Both the position numbers and the translations under genes were made by a program. Shown here one piece after another: positions 14,988 through 22,163 of a stretch of DNA of 22,163 nucleotides (position 1 is the stretch's first letter; each line of letters starts with the position of its first letter). The notes below the pieces were generated by a model, which was not told the origin of the DNA, did no database searches, and saw only the letters and a program-made list of their open reading frames with translations. Origin of the DNA: Pseudomonadota bacterium (GTDB lineage Bacteria; Pseudomonadota; Gammaproteobacteria; Burkholderiales; Burkholderiaceae); contig CAUJJP010000073.1 in assembly GCA_963205525.1 (NCBI GenBank), positions 1 to 22,163 on the forward strand, in the 5' to 3' direction.

Positions 14988-17117
14988 ATGCTCGACTCCG
15001 ATGCGATCCGGCTCACGGCGCAGCTCGCGCTGCTGGGCTTCGCTGCGGCCGCGCTGGCCTACGGCGCGCTCGCCACCCGCCTGCTGCTCACCGGCTACCT
15101 GCGGCCGCAGGCCGGCGCCGCAGCCGGCTGGTTTCTCGCCGCGGTGGCGGCCAGCGCTGCCTGGGGCGTCGCGGGTGCGGTGGCGGCGGGGCTGGCAGGG
15201 GCGCAGGACGCCGTCCCGGAGTTCGCGTCCAGCGTGCTGGACCTGCTCCGCTACGCCGCCTGGTTCGCCTTCCTGATCGCGCTGCTGCGCCCCGGCCTGC
15301 GCGAGACACCGGCCGGCGAGGCGCGCTGGCTGCCCAAGCTGGCGCTGCTGGCCACCCTGTGCGCCGCCGCGGCCCTGCTGGCGCCGCTGCTGAGCGAGGA
15401 CCCGCGCATCGCGCGCGCCGGCCTGTTTGCCTGGCTCGCGCTGCCGGTGCTGGGCCTGCTGCTGGTGGAGCAGTTGTTCCGCAACCTCGCCCGCGACGGC
15501 CGCTGGGGCGCCAAGCCCCTGTGCCTGGGGCTGGCGCTGGTGTTCGCCTACGACATCTACATCCACTCGCAGGCTGTCCTGTTCGGCAGCTTCGACGACG
15601 AGGCCTTCGCGATCCGCGGCGCCATCCACGCGCTGGCGGTGCCGCTGCTGTTCCTGAGCGCGCGCCGCCTGTCGGACTGGCAGGCGCGGCTGCAGGTCTC
15701 GCACCGCCTCGCCTTCTACTCCGCCACCTTGCTGCTGGGCGGCGGCTATCTGCTGTTCGTGGCCGGCGTCGGCTACTACCTGCGCTTCTTCGGCGGCAGC
15801 TGGGGCCGTGCGCTGCAGCTCACGCTGCTGTTCGCCGCCGTGCTGCTGCTGGCGGTGCTGCTGATGTCGCAGACCGCGCGTGCGCAGCTGCGGGTGCGGG
15901 TGGCGAAGAACTTCTTTGCCTACCGCTTCGACCACCGCGAGGAGTGGCTGCGCTTCACCCAGACCCTGGCCGCGGCGGCGTCGCCGCAGGAGATGGGCGT
16001 GCTCGTCATCCGCGGCCTGGCCGACATGGTGGAAAGCCCCGGCGGCAGCCTGTGGATGCGCGCACCCGATGGCGCCAGCTTCGTCGAGACCGCCTTCACG
16101 CACCGTGTGCTGCAGGCCCGGCCCGAGCCCGCGGACAGCGCCTTCTTGCGCTTTCTCGCTGCCGAGGGCTGGATCGTCGACATCGCCGAAGCCCGGGCAC
16201 ACCCCGAGCGCTACCCCGGCCTGAGCCTGCCGCCCTGGCTGCCGGCGGACGACGCCATCTGGGCCGCAGTGCCGCTGCTGGTGGGCGAGCAGCTGAGCGG
16301 CTTTGCGCTCATCGCGCCGCCGCACGCCGGCACCACCCTGGACTGGGAGGTGCGCGACCTGCTGAAGACCGCCAGCCGCCAGGCGGCCGCCTTCCTGGCC
16401 CAGCTGCATGCCGCCGAGGCCTTGCTGGAAGCGCGCAAGTTCGAGGCCTTCAACCGCATGTCGGCCTTCGTCGTGCACGATCTGAAGAACATCGTGACGC
16501 AGTTGTCTCTGATGCTGAAGAACGCCCAGCGCCTGCACGACAATCCCGAGTTCCAAAAGGACATGCTCGCCACCGTGGAGAGTTCGCTCGACAAGATGCG
16601 CCAGCTCATGCTGCAGCTGCGCGAAGGGCAGGCCGCACCGGGAGGCGCAGCGGGGGTGGAGCTGGCGCCGATCGCACAACGGCTGGCGCAGGCGGCGCAG
16701 CGGCGCGGGCGGCGGCTGGAGATCGAGGGCCTGGAACGGGTGGCGACGCGCGGCGACGCGCAGCGCATCGAGCGCGTGATCGGCCACGTGGTGGACAACG
16801 CCTTCGACGCCACGCCCGCCGAGGGCCGGGTCTGGCTGTCGGTGGCGCGCGTGAGCGGCCAGGTGCAGGTGCGGGTCGGCGACAGCGGCCAGGGCATGAC
16901 GCGCGAGTTCATCGAGCAGCGCCTGTTCAAGCCCTTCGCCAGCACCAAGACCAGCGGCATGGGCATAGGTTCCTACGAGAGCTTCCAGTACCTGCGCGAG
17001 CTTGGCGGGCAGATCCTGGTCGACAGCGAACCGGGCCGCGGCACGGTGTTCACCCTCGTGCTGCCGCTGCTCGATTCGACCACCGGGTCGGACCTGCACA
17101 TGGCCGCGCCGGTCTGA
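14988..17117 (+). CDS. prsK: XrtA/PEP-CTERM-system sensor histidine kinase PrsK
   Basis: This 709-residue protein has a large N-terminal membrane region (about 9-295, seven or more helices) and a GAF-like segment (about 320-470). Its transmitter has an H-box MSAFVVHDLKNIVTQLSLML (His497), N-box VVDNAFDATP (Asn604), G1 GDSGQGM (631-637), F-box-like LFKPFASTK and G2 GMGIGSYES (657-665). The HDLKN H-box and GSYESFQYLRELGG are characteristic of the TIGR02916 family. The start ATG gives MLDSDAIRLTAQ; a longer in-frame version from 14928 adds 20 residues unlike the family N-terminus. It should sense a membrane or envelope cue and phosphorylate PrsR, encoded 56 bases downstream. Confidence 0.94.
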   Translation: MLDSDAIRLTAQLALLGFAAAALAYGALATRLLLTGYLRPQAGAAAGWFLAAVAASAAWGVAGAVAAGLAGAQDAVPEFASSVLDLLRYAAWFAFLIALLRPGLRETPAGEARWLPKLALLATLCAAAALLAPLLSEDPRIARAGLFAWLALPVLGLLLVEQLFRNLARDGRWGAKPLCLGLALVFAYDIYIHSQAVLFGSFDDEAFAIRGAIHALAVPLLFLSARRLSDWQARLQVSHRLAFYSATLLLGGGYLLFVAGVGYYLRFFGGSWGRALQLTLLFAAVLLLAVLLMSQTARAQLRVRVAKNFFAYRFDHREEWLRFTQTLAAAASPQEMGVLVIRGLADMVESPGGSLWMRAPDGASFVETAFTHRVLQARPEPADSAFLRFLAAEGWIVDIAEARAHPERYPGLSLPPWLPADDAIWAAVPLLVGEQLSGFALIAPPHAGTTLDWEVRDLLKTASRQAAAFLAQLHAAEALLEARKFEAFNRMSAFVVHDLKNIVTQLSLMLKNAQRLHDNPEFQKDMLATVESSLDKMRQLMLQLREGQAAPGGAAGVELAPIAQRLAQAAQRRGRRLEIEGLERVATRGDAQRIERVIGHVVDNAFDATPAEGRVWLSVARVSGQVQVRVGDSGQGMTREFIEQRLFKPFASTKTSGMGIGSYESFQYLRELGGQILVDSEPGRGTVFTLVLPLLDSTTGSDLHMAAPV

Positions 17118-17173
17118 CCGCCAGACCGCCATACCGCCACCACATCCCCTCGCCGCATCGCCGCCACCCACGC

Positions 17174-18547
<1,374 letters not shown>

Positions 18548-18597
18548 TTCACCCGCTTGTCCCGCGCCTGCCCACGAACGAAGAGGAACCCGCCCCG

Positions 18598-21369
18598 ATG
18601 AGCTACAAGCACCGCCTCCTGGTCCCGACGCTGCTGGCTACGCTGCTGCTCGCCGCCTGCGGCGGCAAGGACCCGGCCGAACTGGTCGGCTCCGCACGTT
18701 CGCTGATCGACAAGGGCGAGCACAAGACGGCGATCATCGAACTCAAGTCGGCGCTGCAGGAAGCGCCCGAGATGGGCGAGGCGCGCTTCCTGCTCGGCAA
18801 GTCGCTGCTCGCCAGCGGCGACGTCGCCGGCGCGGCGGTGGAGCTGCGCAAGGCGCTGGACCTGCGCGTGGACGACAACGAGGTGGTGCCCGAGCTCGCG
18901 CGCGCGCTGTACCTGCAGGGCGACTACCAGCGCCTGCTGGAGCAGTTCGGCCAGACGGTGCTGAGCCAGCCGCTGGCCGAGGCCGACCTCAAGGTCACGC
19001 TGGCGCGCGCCAACGGTGGCCTGGGCAAGCGCGAGCAGGCCAGGCGCGCCATCGAGGCGGCGCTGAAGGCGATGCCCGAGTACGGCCCGGCCAAGATCTT
19101 CGAGGCCAGGCTGCAGGCCGACACCGGCGACATCGACGGCGCCCTGGCGGCGCTGGGCAAACAACTCGAACGCACGCCGCAGGACGCCGAGGGCTGGCAG
19201 ATCAAGGGCGACCTGGAGATGTACGGCAAGCGCGACCTCGACGCCGCGCTCGCCGCCTACCGGCAGGCGATCGCGGTACGGCCCAACCACGTGACCTCGC
19301 ACTCGGGGGCGATCGCCGTCCTGCTCGCCAAGGGCGATGCCGCGGGCGCCAAGGCGCAGCTCGAGGGCCTGCAGAAGATCCTGCCCAAGCACCCGCAGAC
19401 CCTGTACTACACGGCCAGCGTCGCGCTGCTCGCCAAGGAACTGGACAAGGCCAAGGAGGCGATCGACCAGATGCTGCGCGTGGCCGGCGACAGCCCGCGC
19501 GCGCTGCAGATCGCGGGCGCGGTTGAGTTCGAGCGCCGCGCCTGGCCGCAGGCCGAGGCACACCTGAGCAAGGCCTTGCAGCTCGACCCCAAGCTCAGCG
19601 TGGCCCGGCGCCTGCTGGCCGGCACCTACTTGCAGCGCTCCGAGCCGACCAAGGCCTTGTCGACCCTGCAGCCGCTGCTCGAGCTGCCGAACCCGCCCTC
19701 GGCGATCTACATGCTGAAGGCGCAGGCCCACCTGCAGGCGGGCGACATCGTCGAGGCGGAGAAGGCCTTCGCCACGGCGTCGAAGATCGACCCGAACGAC
19801 AAGCGCAACCGCACCGCGCTGGCGGTGAGCCGCGTCATCGGCGGCGACCCCGACGAGGGCCTCGCCGAGCTGCGCAGCCTGGCGTCGGACAGCGACAGCA
19901 CGGTGGCCGACCTGCCGCTGATCTCCACCCTGGTGCGCAAGAAGGACCTCAAGGGGGCGATGGCGGCGATAGACGCGCTGGAGAAGAAGCAGCCCGACAA
20001 GCCGGTGGCCGCCAACCTGCGCGCCCGGCTGCTGCTGCAGCAGGGCGACAAGGCGGGTGCCGAAAAGGCATTCCGGCGCGCGCTGGAGATCCAGCCCACC
20101 TTCTTCCCCGCCGCCTCGGCGCTGGCGCAAATGGCGCTGCTGGACAAGCGCATCGACGACGCGAAGAAGATCCTCGACGAATTCCTCGCCAAGTCGCCCG
20201 CCAGCACCCAGGCGCTGATCGCCAGCGCCGCGCTGCAGGCGCGCACCGGTGCCGCGCGCGAGCAGATCCTGGCGATGTTCGAGAAGGCCATCAAGCAGTC
20301 CCCGACCGACGCCACGCCGCGGCTCGCGCTCGTCAACTACCAGCTCAACACGCAGGACTTCAAGGGCGCGCTGGGCACGGCGCAGCAGGCCAACGCGGCG
20401 CTGCCGGACAGCCCTCCGCTGCTGGACGCGCTGGGGCGCGCGCAGGCCGCTTCCGGCGACATCAACCAGGCGCTCGCCTCCTTCGGCAAGCTGGCGCAGA
20501 TGCTGCCCACCTCGGCCGCCCCGCACCTTCGGGTGGCCGACGTGCAGTGGGCGGCGAAGAACCCCGACGCCGCGATCCAGGCGCTCAAGCGGGCGCTGAG
20601 CGTGGACGCCGACAACCTGCAGGCGCAGCGCACGCTGATCGACGCCTACCTCGCCACCGACAAGCCGGCCGACGCCATCGCGATGGCGCGCCAGGTGCGC
20701 CAGCAGCGCCCCCAGCGCGACGTCGGCTACCTGCTGGAAGGCGGCATCGAGGCCGCCCAGCGCCGCTGGCCACAGGCCATCACCATCTACCGCGAGGGCC
20801 TGAAGGCGGTACCGGACTCGACCGATCTGGCGACCCGGCTGCACGTCGCCCTGGGCGCCAGCAAGCAGGAAGCCGAGGCTGCGCAAATGGCCGCCGACTG
20901 GCTGCGCAAGCACCCGTCGGACGCCGGATTCCGCTTCTACCTGGGCGACGTCGCGCTCGCGCGCAAGGACCTCGCGAGCGCCGAGACCCACTACCGCGAG
21001 GTGCTGAAGGTCCAGCCGGAGAACGCGCTCGCGCTGAACAACGTGGCCTGGCTGATGGCGCAGGGCAAGAAGCCCGGTGCGGTGGCGATGGCCGAGAAGG
21101 CAGTGGCCCTGCTTCCCGACCGGCCGGTCATCATGGACACGCTGGCGCAGGCGCTGGCCGCCGAGGGCCAGAAGGACAAGGCGGTGGACATCATGCGCCA
21201 GGCGCTGCGGCTGGAGGACAAGAACCCGCAGCTGCGCCTGAACCTGGCCCGGCTGCTGGTGGACGCCGGCGACAAAGCGGCGGCCAAGACCGAGCTGGAA
21301 GCCCTGGCCAAGCTGGGCGACAAGTTCCCGCGCCAGAAGGAAGTGGCGCAGCTGCTGCAGGGGCTCTGA
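18598..21369 (+). CDS. prsT: XrtA/PEP-CTERM-system TPR-repeat lipoprotein PrsT
   Basis: This 923-residue lipoprotein has signal peptide MSYKHRLLVPTLLATLLLAA before Cys21. Almost the whole mature chain (about 30-915) is helix-turn-helix TPR repeats, e.g. EARFLLGKSLLASGDVAGAA, QAHLQAGDIVEAEKAFATAS and FYLGDVALARKDLASAETHY. Size, lipobox and position directly after prsR match TIGR02917. The ATG has AGAGGA about 11 bases upstream; the gap from prsR is 50 bases without a promoter, so prsK-prsR-prsT are probably cotranscribed. TPR scaffolds of this kind are thought to help export or assembly of the polysaccharide and PEP-CTERM proteins; the exact role is not established. Confidence 0.95.
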   Translation: MSYKHRLLVPTLLATLLLAACGGKDPAELVGSARSLIDKGEHKTAIIELKSALQEAPEMGEARFLLGKSLLASGDVAGAAVELRKALDLRVDDNEVVPELARALYLQGDYQRLLEQFGQTVLSQPLAEADLKVTLARANGGLGKREQARRAIEAALKAMPEYGPAKIFEARLQADTGDIDGALAALGKQLERTPQDAEGWQIKGDLEMYGKRDLDAALAAYRQAIAVRPNHVTSHSGAIAVLLAKGDAAGAKAQLEGLQKILPKHPQTLYYTASVALLAKELDKAKEAIDQMLRVAGDSPRALQIAGAVEFERRAWPQAEAHLSKALQLDPKLSVARRLLAGTYLQRSEPTKALSTLQPLLELPNPPSAIYMLKAQAHLQAGDIVEAEKAFATASKIDPNDKRNRTALAVSRVIGGDPDEGLAELRSLASDSDSTVADLPLISTLVRKKDLKGAMAAIDALEKKQPDKPVAANLRARLLLQQGDKAGAEKAFRRALEIQPTFFPAASALAQMALLDKRIDDAKKILDEFLAKSPASTQALIASAALQARTGAAREQILAMFEKAIKQSPTDATPRLALVNYQLNTQDFKGALGTAQQANAALPDSPPLLDALGRAQAASGDINQALASFGKLAQMLPTSAAPHLRVADVQWAAKNPDAAIQALKRALSVDADNLQAQRTLIDAYLATDKPADAIAMARQVRQQRPQRDVGYLLEGGIEAAQRRWPQAITIYREGLKAVPDSTDLATRLHVALGASKQEAEAAQMAADWLRKHPSDAGFRFYLGDVALARKDLASAETHYREVLKVQPENALALNNVAWLMAQGKKPGAVAMAEKAVALLPDRPVIMDTLAQALAAEGQKDKAVDIMRQALRLEDKNPQLRLNLARLLVDAGDKAAAKTELEALAKLGDKFPRQKEVAQLLQGL

Positions 21370-21374
21370 ACGCC

Positions 21375-21392
21375 GCGGCGGCTCGACGCCGC
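21375..21392 (+). other. Short hairpin directly after prsT
   Basis: GCGGCG-GCTCGA-CGCCGC forms a 6-bp stem five bases past the prsT stop codon. It lies just upstream of the much stronger terminator and may only be a product of the GC-rich composition. Confidence 0.3.
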
Positions 21393-21400
21393 GCATGAAC

Positions 21401-21427
21401 CAAGACGGCCCCGCTGGGGCCGTCTTG
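21401..21427. terminator. Bidirectional terminator between prsT and gltD
   Basis: CAAGACGGCCCC-GCT-GGGGCCGTCTTG is a perfect 12-bp stem with a 3-base loop, placed between two convergent genes (32 bases after the prsT stop and 19 bases beyond the gltD stop). There is no clean T-run on either side, but stem strength and position make a shared terminator the best reading. Confidence 0.88.
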
Positions 21428-21445
21428 CATGGCGCGCCAGGGTTT

Positions 21446-22163
21446 TCAGCGCGGCAGCGTGGTCGTGCCCATCAGGAAGCGGTCGATCTCGCGCGCCGCC
21501 TGGCGGCCTTCGCGGATCGCCCACACCACCAGGCTCTGGCCGCGCCGCATGTCGCCCGCGGCGTACACGCGCGGCACGCCGGTGGCGTAGCCGCCGTCGT
21601 CCGCGGTGCCGGCGCGCGCATTGCCGCGCGCGTCGCGCTCGACGCCGAAGGACTCCAGCACGCTGGCCAGCGGGTGCACGAAGCCCATCGCCAGCAGCAC
21701 CAGGTCGGCCGGCCAGCGCTTCTCGCTGCCCGCGACCTCGGTCATGCGGCCGCCCTCCCAGCGCAGCTGCACCGTCTCCAGCGCCTTCACGCGCTTCTTG
21801 TCCTTGCCGCTGCCGGCAACGAAAGCCTGGGTGGCGATCGCAAATTCGCGCACGCAGCCTTCCTCGTGGCTGGAGCTGGTGCGCTGCTTGAGCGGCCAGT
21901 AGGGCCAGGTCAGGGGCCGGTCCTCCTGCTCGGGCGGCTGCGGCAGGAGCTCGAACTGGGTCACGCTGGCCGCGCCGTGGCGGTTGCTGGTGCCCACGCA
22001 GTCGCTGCCGGTGTCGCCGCCGCCGATCACGATGACGTGCTTGCCGGCGGCCGAGATCTGGCGCTCGACCTTGTCGCCGGCCACCACCTTGTTCTGCTGC
22101 GGCAGGAACTCCATCGCGAAGTGCACGCCCTCCAGCTCGCGGCCGGGCAGCGGCAGGTCGCGG
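21446..22163 (-). CDS. gltD: Glutamate synthase small subunit, C-terminal part (5' end outside window)
   Basis: About 238 C-terminal residues are visible; the frame is open to the right edge, starting [21 protein letters not shown] second Rossmann NAD(P)H-binding motif [20 protein letters not shown] is clear. The GltD-typical [34 protein letters not shown] and the C-terminal FAD-binding [20 protein letters not shown] follow. The protein oxidises NADPH and passes electrons to the large subunit, GltB, for glutamate synthesis from glutamine and 2-oxoglutarate. It is convergent with the prs genes and functionally unrelated to them. Similar FAD-dependent pyridine nucleotide oxidoreductases exist, but the [17 protein letters not shown] stretch is diagnostic. 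Confidence 0.95.
   Translation of the reverse strand, partial: RDLPLPGRELEGVHFAMEFLPQQNKVVAGDKVERQISAAGKHVIVIGGGDTGSDCVGTSNRHGAASVTQFELLPQPPEQEDRPLTWPYWPLKQRTSSSHEEGCVREFAIATQAFVAGSGKDKKRVKALETVQLRWEGGRMTEVAGSEKRWPADLVLLAMGFVHPLASVLESFGVERDARGNARAGTADDGGYATGVPRVYAAGDMRRGQSLVVWAIREGRQAAREIDRFLMGTTTLPR

Noticed and set aside
14871..17171. 766-codon minus-strand frame opposite prsK
   Set aside because: Low-complexity Gln/Ala/Arg product. The plus strand carries a complete histidine kinase with all boxes.

Overview
The window is very GC-rich, gene-dense chromosomal DNA from a Gram-negative bacterium, most likely a betaproteobacterium. The main reason is an exosortase A (XrtA)/PEP-CTERM exopolysaccharide locus with a complete prsK-prsR-prsT set, typical of floc- or biofilm-forming Betaproteobacteria. 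Genus is not resolvable from sequence alone. I see no tRNA, rRNA, CRISPR array, insertion sequence or phage gene.

Layout. (1) Bases 1-4216, minus strand: an EPS export operon read in the order Wza-type lipoprotein, Wzz-type chain-length determinant, tyrosine autokinase, TIGR03016 outer-membrane protein (cut by the window edge). (2) Bases 4429-5964, minus: a SAM methyltransferase and a ThiF/E1-like adenylyltransferase, closely coupled. (3) Bases 6133-6966, minus: a secreted PEP-CTERM protein resembling the flocculation protein PepA, preceded by an exact sigma-54 promoter and followed by a UUCG-loop hairpin. (4) Bases 7190-8038, minus: a second SAM methyltransferase. (5) Bases 8271-13172, plus: a three-gene operon of LolA-like periplasmic protein, outer-membrane beta-barrel and MMPL/RND permease. 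The permease carries a C-terminal thioredoxin-like [2Fe-2S] ferredoxin domain. (6) Bases 13514-21369, plus: the EPS-initiating sugar transferase, then histidine kinase PrsK, sigma-54 activator PrsR and TPR lipoprotein PrsT. (7) Bases 21446-22163, minus: the C-terminal part of glutamate synthase small subunit (gltD), convergent with prsT across a shared 12-bp-stem terminator.

How the parts may work together (inference). The sugar transferase starts the polysaccharide on a lipid carrier. The Wzz/kinase pair controls chain length, and the Wza-type lipoprotein with the TIGR03016 barrel serves outer-membrane export. PrsK/PrsR would activate sigma-54 promoters, including the one in front of the PEP-CTERM gene, whose product would be processed by an exosortase encoded outside the window. 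The methyltransferases, the ThiF protein and the RND-ferredoxin operon sit between the two halves of the EPS/Prs locus; their link to it is unproven. The RND-ferredoxin fusion is the most unusual feature seen.
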